From Pseudophaeomoniella oleicola (lineage: Eukaryota; Ascomycota; Eurotiomycetes; Phaeomoniellales; Phaeomoniellaceae): 64,000 nucleotides of DNA. Both the position numbers and the translations under genes were made by a program. Under the pieces are notes generated by a model. That model was not told the DNA's origin. It saw nothing but the letters and a program-made list of their open reading frames with translations, and ran no database searches. Location: positions 141,829 to 205,828 of the forward strand of contig QWDQ01000050.1 of NCBI GenBank assembly GCA_003868215.1, in the 5' to 3' direction. Shown one piece after another: positions 11,401-20,246 of the stretch. Position 1 is the first letter of the stretch; every line of letters starts with the position of its first letter.

Positions 11401-12669
11401 CCCTAATGGTGCTGGGATTAATCTCAATACACCGGCTCAAAAACTTTTACTTCGGAATTCTTCTACCAGAAAGCTTCCCAGGTCCGGCGTGTTTCGGAGT
11501 TGACCGACCATCGTCAAGGCCTTACGCGTCGACTAACACATGCAATTTTGAAGCACAAGGACAAGAAACTGTCACTCACCGCCCATGTGCGGAGAAAATC
11601 GATTGGTCTATAGAATTTTCTCAAAAGTGTCGAAGTGTATACTACGTAGTAGACCGGAATTGAAAGAACGTACCGAATTACACATTGAACTTGAACTAGA
11701 GATGCCCTCGTCGAGTTGTGCGACTTGTAGACTCTCAAGATATCCGAAGACTCGAGATGTCGGGGTAAAGTCGCTGTCGGCCTGCTGCTGCCGTTCACTG
11801 TTCTCGTTCTCCTATGGCCCGGCATTCCCGGATTAGAGCCGATCAGATTAGATTGGTATCGCCGAGCTGTCACATCACAATCGTGACTCACTTGTCAACT
11901 GGCACCTGTAACCAGAACGCCAACTTAGTTATGTCAATGCTTCGTAACGAGGAGGACAGCCTTGTCCAACATAACAGCATTACTGCTAGCGCTTGGAGAC
12001 AAATACAGCTCGGCCATATCTGTAATTGTATGCACCAGCGAGTTCGGCGGTCTCGGACGAGGAGACTTTGGTGAATCTCCTTATCACCTGACCGAAATGG
12101 AGCATCGAAGACAAGACCATGCTCGTCTTTCACATAGAAGTATGATCTGCCAGATGATGTTCAAAAGGCAGAGGTGAGTAGAATTCATCTCAGAAATAGT
12201 GTGCCCCGGGCTATCGAAAACGCGGAAAACATGCTCAATCGCTCCGACTCACAGCAATTTACGTCTCACAAGTATGCTGGCAAGCAGACTCCTGATGTAC
12301 TTGATATCTTCTACATATTACTTGATAGGTAAAGAAGTGTTTTGTAGAGTAACGTTGGTAGATAAGATCTCTTCCATCTCACGCGCGAGCTCCTAGTCCC
12401 AAAATGGGAATAAGTTGGGGAGCTTGGCATTTTGAAATCTTTAGAGACAGGCACTTTTGAACATCACAACGGCTAGCAGAACGCCAAACATCAAGGGACA
12501 TAGCTCCCGTCAGACCTCAGATCCGAACTGCGACAGGCCTTCTGTTCCGCTGCTCCTTGCGGCCTTCGTTTCATCAATATAACCTTCCCTAATGCTACAG
12601 CAATATCTCTAATCTAGACCCATTGCTGCTGCGCTTTCCGAAACTCGTCTTATTCACTTAGACAATAGA
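8485..12669. other. Gene-poor 4.2-kb intergenic region
   Basis: Apart from one coding-like minus-strand frame (about 8717-9180, listed separately) nothing here can be supported as a gene. A plus-strand frame around 9860-10155 reads smoothly but has no recognisable family and no clear splice partners. ACTACGTAGTA-type palindromes occur at 9443-9456 and 11640-11651, and a short CT repeat near 11126-11143. No tRNA was seen. The final ~700 bp before 12670 should hold the promoter of the mitochondrial ribosomal protein gene. Confidence 0.45.
8717..9180 (-). other. Unrecognised coding-like open frame, possible 3' exon or gene remnant
   Basis: A minus-strand frame of about 154 codons stays open from just after a TAA near 9180 to a TAA at 8717. 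Its second half reads like protein (for example AAQRYVKWCKAIPHQNLN and NFLGYNCLLRQYPDLLTKEF) rather than random sequence. There is no ATG in the first half of the frame, so it would have to be a terminal exon joined to an upstream exon, or a decayed gene. I recognise no family. A clear 5' splice partner was not found in the 300 bp upstream. Confidence 0.25.
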
Positions 12670-13683
12670 ATGGGACGATTCAACTTCACAGCCCTACGGG
12701 TACACCGTCGAGCCCTCCAGGAGATAGAGATTAGACAGCTAGAAGACCCTCCAGTATGGGTAGACGTCGTCGGCAAGATACCACCGGCACAAATCTTCAT
12801 TCGAAAAGCACCACAGGTTCACCGTGACATTCGGCAAGAGACTCGACCAAGGCGGGCGAAGCGCTCTGGGGAGGGGAAAAGTAAGCAGAGCTTCGAACGA
12901 GTCCAATACGAGGTCGTCCATAGGAAGGCTCCGAAGGTGGCCTTCAAGCCTAGAAACATGATCTTTTTCGGAGATGAGATTCGGGAGCGATTTTACAGAG
13001 AACATCCGTGGGAACTTGCAAGGCCACGAATCATATTGGAGAAGACAGGAAATGACCATTCGCGGTGCAATTGGTCTGAAGGCATTGAGCAACATCAGCG
13101 TGGCAAAAAGCTAGACGGCGAAAGGTAAGCCTGAGCCCCCCCTGCTCTTTGTCTGATGGAAGCAACAACTACGGGTCCATCGACTCTCCATGTAAGGATC
13201 ACACTGACACATCTCTCTTTACGCAGTGTCGTCCAACGCACATGCTGGCTCAAAGAAAACAAGCCGGACCTGTCCATCAGCCGAGCCTACGACATGGCGC
13301 GCCGCGAATTTTACAAGGCGCGTCACTTCGAAGACGTCGAGCGCCGCATCGCCGTCGAAGAAGCCCGCTATGTCGGCGCCCAGTTCGGCCCCGACCTGAT
13401 CCACTGGGGCATGAAGAAAGAAGACGAACAGTACGACGAATGGGAACTCTGGTCACGCCAACAGGTGATCGAGAAGGAACAGAGGAAAGCGGCGTTCGGC
13501 GGAGACGTCACGGGCGCCGCACCCGCGGCCGAATTGGACGAGGCGTCGCTCGGTGAAGGTGCGAATGATGCCGGACAGCAAGGGTCAGGAAGCGCGGCTG
13601 CTACGGGCGGGTCGGCGCAGGAAAGCCTGGTTACGCCGCAGGGAACGGAGAAATATGTTCGATCACCGGGAAACGCTGCATGA
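12670..13683 (+). CDS. RSM25: Mitochondrial small-subunit ribosomal protein Rsm25 / mS23
   Basis: Two exons (12670-13124 and 13227-13683) separated by a 102-nt intron (GTAAGC donor, ACGCAG acceptor, phase 2) encode about 303 residues. The N terminus MGRFNFTALRVHRRALQ and the block IFIRKAPQVH are characteristic of fungal mitochondrial 37S protein S25 (mS23). This is a structural component of the mitochondrial ribosome small subunit. Exon 2 carries the conserved helical segment SISRAYDMARREFYKAR. The last ~50 residues (Ala/Gly/Glu rich) are a low-complexity tail of the kind that varies between species. It converges on the CCE1 gene, whose product also works in mitochondria. Confidence 0.88.
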
Positions 13684-14060
13684 AGAAAGAGAGAGAGGGG
13701 GAGTCACGGAAGCATCGAGTCGGGTGTGTGTATGTGTCCCGAGTTGCTGGAGAGGACATGAGAGGAACGGAGCTTACAAACATACAACAACTTTTGTACA
13801 TATATCTACCAACTAACCTACCTATCTATCCTCCCACACGTTGGCTCAAACTCCCACACCCTTGTCGAAGATCGGGGTGGCGGGGATTGTATACCATCAC
13901 TGTATATCTATCGTCTCCATCATATCGTATATCGCTTGGCCGAACCAGGAAGAATAACCCACCGTGATTTGTCTGCCTAGACGCCGGATCTATAAATGAA
14001 TTGGGCCCCTACTTACTTGCTCCCCCCTCCCCCCCTTTCTTTTTCTTTTTTTTCCTTTTT
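13684..14060. other. Convergent intergenic region between RSM25 and CCE1
   Basis: About 380 bp between two stop codons, holding the 3' UTRs of both genes. It includes a C/T-rich tract around 14020-14065. No gene is seen. Confidence 0.6.
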
Positions 14061-15428
14061 CTACCTGCCCGAATCAGAGAACCCCAAAAGCACCTTCAAC
14101 TCCCTCGCTCGTGCCGTGACGCGTTCGATACCACCACCACCACTTCCACCATCAGGTTCCTGCAGCGGCAGCGTCGTCATCATGGTGGCGGCAGCATTTC
14201 GCCATTCGAGCCATGTGACGGCCGAGAGGAGGGCGTCTGCTAGGTCGTCGATTTTGTCTAGGGAAGGTGGTGGTGACGTGGATGAGGATGAAGGGGAGTT
14301 TGGTTCTGAGTTAGGGGTTGTTGGTTTGCGGGGTTTCCGCTGACGGGGTTGGTGTTGGCCGGTGGCTTTGGCGAGGAAGGGGGTGAGGATGGAGGAGTGG
14401 AGGGAGGGGTGGATGGTTAAGGGAGGGGGGATAAGAGGGGTGTTTGCTTTTTGTTGTTGTTGTTGTTGTTGTTGTTGTGGTTGTGATTGTAGTTGTGACT
14501 GGAGTAGGCGTGCGGTAACGTCGATCTTGAACGCTTTCACGGTTTCGGATTGTTTCTTCGTTTTCTTCTTCTCCGTAGATAATGACAGTGGCTGCTCGTC
14601 GTCGTCGTTGTCGAACTTGTCGAGCCAGAATCTCGTCACGCGCCCCGGGTCGATGGATTTGGTCTTCAGCATGGTGACGCCGCGTTCGGCCGCAAGTGCT
14701 TGGAAAAGGGCGTGCAGCATGCCTTCGAACACGCCGACGCGGAGAGACCATTCAAGCACGGTTGAGGCCCCGCCTGATCGGAAGCGTTGGCGTTCGATAA
14801 TGATGTGGGTGGGATTGTATTCGGAGAGGATGAAGGATGCGAATGTGTAGGCGTGGCGGGCCATGGTCTCAGGCTCGAAGGGGCCGAGTTTAGGACCGGA
14901 CCGCGGCTCTGCTGCTGCTGCTTCGTCATCGAGAATATCTGCCTTGGCTTCGTCGGAACCGTGATTCGCAGCCGATATCTTACTAGGTAGGCTTGTAACA
15001 TTGAGCCGCCTCCAAGCATGAAGCGTCGGAATAACCCCTTCTTCCACCATCGATTGTTCAGAAGGAACGACAACAAACGCATAAGCCAAGTTCCGTATCC
15101 CCATGTCGATACTCAAGAGCCTCAGTCTTGACTCGCATTGCGTAGCCCTCGCTGCAGCAACCGCATCCCGTACATTCTTGCTGATCTGTTGCTTGTTGCC
15201 TGTACTGCTGGCTCCCACAGCTATAGCCAATTCCTTCAATTCCGAGACTTTGCGTCCGCGGCTGAAATCAAGATCTGGCGAATCCAGCTCCTTCTTCTTC
15301 TTCTGTTGCTGCTGGGCCGCGGTGCTGCTTATACTAAATACCCTTCGACAAGAATCGAGTCTTGTTCTTGGGCATAGTAGTGCTACCGTTCTCACGACGC
15401 GGGTACCGAAGCTGGATATGCTGAACAT
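14061..15428 (-). CDS. CCE1: Mitochondrial Holliday-junction resolvase (cruciform-cutting endonuclease)
   Basis: Single exon, about 455 residues. This RNase H-fold nuclease (Cce1/Ydc2 family) resolves recombination junctions in mitochondrial DNA. The N terminus MFSISSFGTRVVRTVALL, rich in Arg/Ser with no acidic residues, fits a mitochondrial presequence. A SAP-like DNA-binding helix pair follows (SELKELAIAVGASSTGNKQQ, about 61-85). The catalytic acids are visible: Asp in LLSIDMGIRNLAY (~108), Glu in IIIERQRFRSG (~212) and the Asp pair in KIDDLADALL (~395). The frame is open for 26 codons upstream but has no ATG there, so the Met at 15428 is the natural start. A poly-Gln run (about 318-327) and a Pro/Ser/Lys-rich segment interrupt the conserved fold before the last motif. 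Confidence 0.9.
   Translation of the reverse strand: MFSISSFGTRVVRTVALLCPRTRLDSCRRVFSISSTAAQQQQKKKKELDSPDLDFSRGRKVSELKELAIAVGASSTGNKQQISKNVRDAVAAARATQCESRLRLLSIDMGIRNLAYAFVVVPSEQSMVEEGVIPTLHAWRRLNVTSLPSKISAANHGSDEAKADILDDEAAAAEPRSGPKLGPFEPETMARHAYTFASFILSEYNPTHIIIERQRFRSGGASTVLEWSLRVGVFEGMLHALFQALAAERGVTMLKTKSIDPGRVTRFWLDKFDNDDDEQPLSLSTEKKKTKKQSETVKAFKIDVTARLLQSQLQSQPQQQQQQQQQKANTPLIPPPLTIHPSLHSSILTPFLAKATGQHQPRQRKPRKPTTPNSEPNSPSSSSTSPPPSLDKIDDLADALLSAVTWLEWRNAAATMMTTLPLQEPDGGSGGGGIERVTARARELKVLLGFSDSGR
14452..14476 (-). repeat. (CAA)n repeat encoding poly-Gln inside CCE1
   Basis: About eight consecutive TTG units on the plus strand read as CAA on the coding strand and give a run of ten glutamines together with a flanking CAG. 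It lies within a surface insertion of the nuclease. Confidence 0.85.
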
Positions 15429-16120
15429 GCCAGAAATCCCATTGAAAGCGAAAGACTTGGGCGCTTGCAGCTCACTATATATTTGTTCATTCAGGGCATG
15501 TTCCAATGCATCCAGAAGCCTCCCTTTACAGGATCCCAGGACCTACTTATGCGCGTGAATTTGACACACAGTGAGCGTAGTGTAAGGATTGTTGTGTCGT
15601 TGAGGATTGCTACGTCTTTATTTATTCGTTCTTGGCAACCCCTATCTTACCCGAAAAAACAACGTCAGTAAGGAGAATCAACACGTCGAATCAAACATGA
15701 TAGCATCTTTGTCATTATATAACGCTTAGAAAAGAGCCAGGGTATCTTATGCTAGGAAACGCCCCAAGTACACAATCGTCATGAGATGGCCGTTACCTCT
15801 TGCATCGTTTGGCGATATTTGATACCACCGTAAGTCGCTGTCAATATGTCGGGGAACAACATTCGTCACCTCCTCTCTGCTACTAGAGAAGAGGAAGAGC
15901 TAATGGTGTTATTGAAAGGCAACCTTCTTGCATCTTGCCGGGTATAAGGTCTCCCAGAGCCATAATATCGGTCTTAACATTCCGCCACCGTAGCGAACCC
16001 TGCAGACCTACACTTTCGGCAATCATCCCAGTTTGAGCATGAGTAGCGTGTTCGGCGATAGAGATAGGGTGTAATTTTATAAGTCATTGCTTTGAGACTC
16101 AGCTGGCCAATACGAGGCGT
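15429..16120. other. Intergenic region between CCE1 start and the next gene's 3' end
   Basis: About 690 bp without a supportable gene. It should contain the CCE1 promoter and the 3' UTR of the zinc-cluster regulator to the right. Confidence 0.5.
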
Positions 16121-18667
16121 TTAGCCGTTTCGAATATTGCTGCCGTTGTAAATTGTCCGAGCATCATCAACAACGTATTGCGATACATCTGGAACCTGAT
16201 TGCCAGTCTCCAGAGAAGCCATTAATTCTCTTTGCTGCTGTTGACTCAAAGTTGACTGGTCTGAGGGGGCCGCAAAGAAGCTCTGATGCATATATCTCGA
16301 GTATTCTTCGCCTATAGAGCCCAACCATGTCTTCTCGTCCAGCCCTCCTGAAGTATCAGGCCATGGCAAAGCAGAGGTATCCATTGGGACGACTACAGAC
16401 CATTGTGGGAGGGACATTTGGGCAGGAAGAGCGTTTCCGTAGGAGGGTTGAGACGTTGTTTCAAGATAGAGTGATTGGCCTGGCTCGGGCTGTGTTTGCC
16501 GATATAGAGAGGAAGGCGAGGACAGCGATTGGGGGGTCATGCCACCATGCAGTGAGGAAGCTGTTTGAATGGTTGCAGACGAGGTGGCAGTAGATCGTGG
16601 TGGTTCATGATGAGGGTTCTGGGGATGCGGAGGCGTCGGTAGCACGGAAGTTTCATGCTGCGAGGTATGACTGGCTGGGCTCTGGGCAGATGGAGTGACA
16701 ACATCTTGTGTTGATGTCGGTGATGTCTTGTTCGAAGGCGAAGCTATCACATAAGATGTGTCACTCCGATAGGCTTGTAGACAACCGGCGATCAGGCTCC
16801 GATATAATTGTAGAGCAGATAGCACCCCCGGCCACCGGTCCGAACATAGGCCGAGACCCTCCATTGCCATGTCGACGTGCGGTTTAACTTCGGTAAAAGG
16901 ATGTTGCTGACGGATCGCGGGATATGATAGAGTCCATAGTGTGGTGTTAAGTTCCATACAGATGGTTAGTGTGAAGATCCAGGTTACTGGGACGGCTTTT
17001 GTTTTGAGCTGTTGGTACATGAAACTTATGTTTGTTACAGCCGCATCATAACACCTCTTAGCTGCGTCAAGCGACGGTTCCGGTATCTGTGGACTTGGCC
17101 GGTATAGAAGGATAATCATGGTGTTTAGCCGCACTTGGAACCTATTGAGGTGATATGTTAACGACAATCTTCCCGAAGACAATACCGACGCATACCAGAG
17201 CGGGCTGAATCCACTGCCTTCATCCTGCCTCGGGCAAGACGCTACCCAGTTATCCAGTTTTGATTCCATATCCCTGAACCATTGGTCTTTGTCGCTCGTG
17301 GGATAGCTCCTTTTTTTGAGGTACAACATCCGCCGAATCTCTGCCTGCAAAAGCCGCATACGGAAGAAATGAATAGAGATACATTTCTTCATTATCGACT
17401 GTGCTCCAGGGAGAATACCGTCAGGGGTGATGAAGCGGTCATCGCACGTTTCGAAGAAATTGGTATTGATGTGATCCACGCTGATGCCAAAACAGCTTGG
17501 GCGACCAAGACTGTGAGATAATCCGTACTCCATGGAAAGTGTTACCCAATACAACCTGCGGCGCATGTCAATTTCCAGGGTATTGTATCGAGCGCCGGTC
17601 GGAGAATATTCAATTGTCTCCTCATCACACAGTCCAAGATCTTGACACAATCTTGCAGCAAATCCCACGATCCAGTAGGAGGCTGTTCTCGTAGGGGTCA
17701 AAGTTGAATACTGCGCCATTAACGCGAAACATTGCAAGGTACTGACGTCCATCCTTTCAAGACTCTTTTCAAGGTAGAGCAGTGCGGCTAGATAGTAGCT
17801 GTCTGCCAAACCTGCGTATTGTGTATCAAGCATTTGCATGCTATTCGCAATTACCATACGCAGCTGGAAATTCTTAGAGGGGTCTGTAGATCCATTGAAC
17901 ACCTCTTCGACTTCGTTCCGAAACGTAGGCTCGTGAAGTACGGGTAACATATACTGGCCTGAACATGTTAGCCTGCACCAGATTACTTATACCCGAGAGC
18001 CATCACCTTTGACCATGTACAAATCGACAAGTCTTTCTATCAAATCACGACTGGGAAGATCATTCGCAGGAACCGAACTGATCAACGGATACACTTTGGA
18101 TGTAGGCTTTCCACTTTCGTCGCTAAACGTCTTCTTGATGTCCAATGCCATGACCTGGGGTACGACTTCTCGAATGCTTTTGCTGGAGGTATGTTGCTTT
18201 GCTAGTTCCATTACAAGCCTCGTAATAGCAATTCCACTCGACGGACCTAAATATCGAGATTCATCATATTCACTGAACTTGATCGAAGCGCCCCCGCGGA
18301 TCAATACTTCAGCATCTGGAGCAGGGTGCTGTTCTTTTTCCAGATTTTGAAGGTCTTGTTGTAATTGCGCCAGTGTCCGTTGTAGGGATGTAATGTATGT
18401 TCGAGGGATCAGTCGATTCTTAGATGGATCAAAATACTCGCATCGCGCATTACTACGCTCGCATGGCTCACATCTCGGTAGCCCCGGGTCGCACCTCGTC
18501 TTTCGCTAAATCATTTGTCAATTTGGAACAAGATATTAAAACCACTCGAGGCGCCTAACCTGACGGCATCGCACACATGCCGTGACAGTATGGTACAGCT
18601 TATCCGGCTGCTTTGAGGGTGGTTCGACAGTTGCACTGGCCGATCCCCGTTGTTGCGAAGCGCTCAT
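16121..18667 (-). CDS. Zn(II)2Cys6 fungal-specific transcription factor (814 aa)
   Basis: Three exons (18667-18560, 18505-18007, 17958-16121) with 54- and 48-nt introns encode about 814 residues. Splicing the first intron reconstitutes a perfect zinc cluster, C-x2-C-x6-C-x6-C-x2-C-x6-C, from ACVRCRQ plus RKTRCDPGLPRCEPC. The first intron therefore splits the DNA-binding domain. A short coiled-coil linker (SLQRTLAQLQQDLQNLEKE) follows. The second intron (GTGATG donor, TTCAG acceptor, phase 1) restores DLYMVKGQYMLPVLHEPTF, a hallmark of the fungal_trans middle homology region. That region contains YWIVGFAARLCQDLGLCDE. The C terminus is Ser/Pro/Gln rich, as in activation domains. The family acts in the nucleus on CGG-type half sites. 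Its target pathway cannot be told from sequence. It is transcribed divergently from a second zinc-cluster gene. Confidence 0.88.
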
Positions 18668-20246
18668 TGCAGAAACGTCCGTGGTTCACAGTCGTCGCAT
18701 TGCCCTTGCTTGAATTGCGCGGTACGCAACGCTGCGTCCAAGGTTGAACACAGTCAAAGTTTACCCACGATTTGTTGATTGAATCATTTCTTGTCATATT
18801 CTTGGGAGATGCTCCAGTAGACCCGGGCCAGTGACCTCAGATGATGGAGATTCAATCGCAAATGGACCGCGTTATCTTAGGTACGGACTCGCGGAGTATG
18901 ACGAAGAACCACTGACCCGTAGGCAAGACGCTCCTCTATTACTGCACTACGTGAACCTACCGATAACCTAACCTTTGTTACCTAAACCCACCTGGGCAAT
19001 GCTGGAAAGGATGGGGGGAAATCCCCTCCCGAAAAGGGCCAACCTTGAGCCAAATGGGACCCCTAAGGTGCCTAATACACAGTAGTGAAAGGCAATGTAT
19101 CGAACTACCATGGTACGCTCAATGGCCACAATTGAGCCCTCTCTCATGTCTACTACGTACCTAGGTACCTAGTAAACGAGGTGGGGTAAAGCTCACCTTC
19201 ACCTGCGCCTAGATGATCTGACCGTTAGAGAGAACAGCGTAGGGAGTATAAGCGGGTGAACTCTTCTATCTATGTAGATACATAGGTTCTTAAGTAAGAT
19301 AGTATACAATCCAGAGAGATAGTAGATAGAATTTCACTGAGCAGGAAGTAACTATGTCCGTCATATATACCAGTACCTACCTAGGTACCTAGGTACCTAC
19401 AAGCCTAAAGTAGGTGACTTGAGATGAGTACAATCATAATGATATAGAGTGCAACAGAAACAGAAAGACCGATATCTGATCGGTATTGGTTTTTAGCCTG
19501 CGAAGATCAGAGAGCCTTGATTCCCCTTTCGGTTCCTGAAGACTTTCCAAGGGCTAGACTCTCCTACTGATAATGATGGCCATTACTGCGTAGTACAACT
19601 AAACGGTCGATGTTTCCGGTCTCCCGCTGCCGCCGCTCTTTCGCAAGTAGCCAATCATCCCCGTGATATAGGCTGAGGATATGATGGTGGCTTGACACAC
19701 GGTCTGCAACAGAGAAGACCTGAGAACGCCCAGGCTGTTCGGATTCGTTTTGCCGATTCGACAGTTCCATAGCGCAGAAAGGCAAACAACAGCTGGATCA
19801 CAGTGCACAGGACGCCTTCTGGTGGTGGTTTGGTAGTCTTCATTGTAGATAGGCGTCCCCATCAGCGATCTCTATGTCACTTCCAACATCAGGTTTGACA
19901 GAACATCCACCATCCGGAATCAACCCATGGGAATTCGCCTTCAGTTGGAAGTCTATCACCAGCATTTCCGGCCTTGGACAGGCTTGATTGGCTATCGCTT
20001 CTGCTCCAATTACCTCGGTGTCACCACATCAGAGCGATGCACGTATCAAATCGTACGGTTGAGCATTCTTTCCGCCTTCCACGCAATCCTCGACACTAGA
20101 TCACTTGTCGGGAATCTTCTAGATTCAAATGTGTCGCTCGCAGTTCAATATCTACAGAAGCTAAACAAGTTCTGAAACTTATCTCTAGTAAGAGATACCT
20201 TGGCTACATTGGCATCAACGCTGAGGCCAGCTGGAGAGAGGCCAAG
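18668..20246. promoter_or_regulatory. Shared divergent promoter region of two zinc-cluster regulator genes
   Basis: 1.58 kb separates the two start codons. Clusters of the palindrome CCTAGGTACCTAGG occur at 19151-19172 and 19371-19400, with a related ACTGCGTAGTAC near 19583. Small open frames at 19564-19862 and 19927-20175 have no features of real genes. Regulatory content beyond the palindromes is inferred only from the head-to-head arrangement. Confidence 0.45.
19371..19400. repeat. CCTAGGTA palindromic repeat cluster
   Basis: Overlapping copies of TACCTAGGTA form a near-perfect inverted repeat. The same motif recurs in several other intergenic stretches of the window (about 19151, 34325, 55231, 55650, 55783 and 63760) and in none of the coding regions I read. 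Confidence 0.7.

Noticed and set aside
14362-14850. Long plus-strand frame antisense to CCE1 with poly-Cys runs
   Set aside because: The poly-Cys comes from the CAA/TTG repeat read on the wrong strand, and the frame lies opposite conserved nuclease motifs.
15429-15506. In-frame upstream extension of CCE1
   Set aside because: It contains no ATG, and the internal Met at 15428 starts a good mitochondrial presequence.
19564-19862. Overlapping minus-strand small frames in the zinc-cluster promoter
   Set aside because: Three overlapping frames, none with a domain, signal or convincing splice partners, in repeat-containing intergenic DNA.
19927-20175. 82-codon plus-strand frame just upstream of the 711-residue regulator
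   Set aside because: No recognisable family and no splice signal linking it to the regulator, whose own ATG and zinc cluster follow directly.
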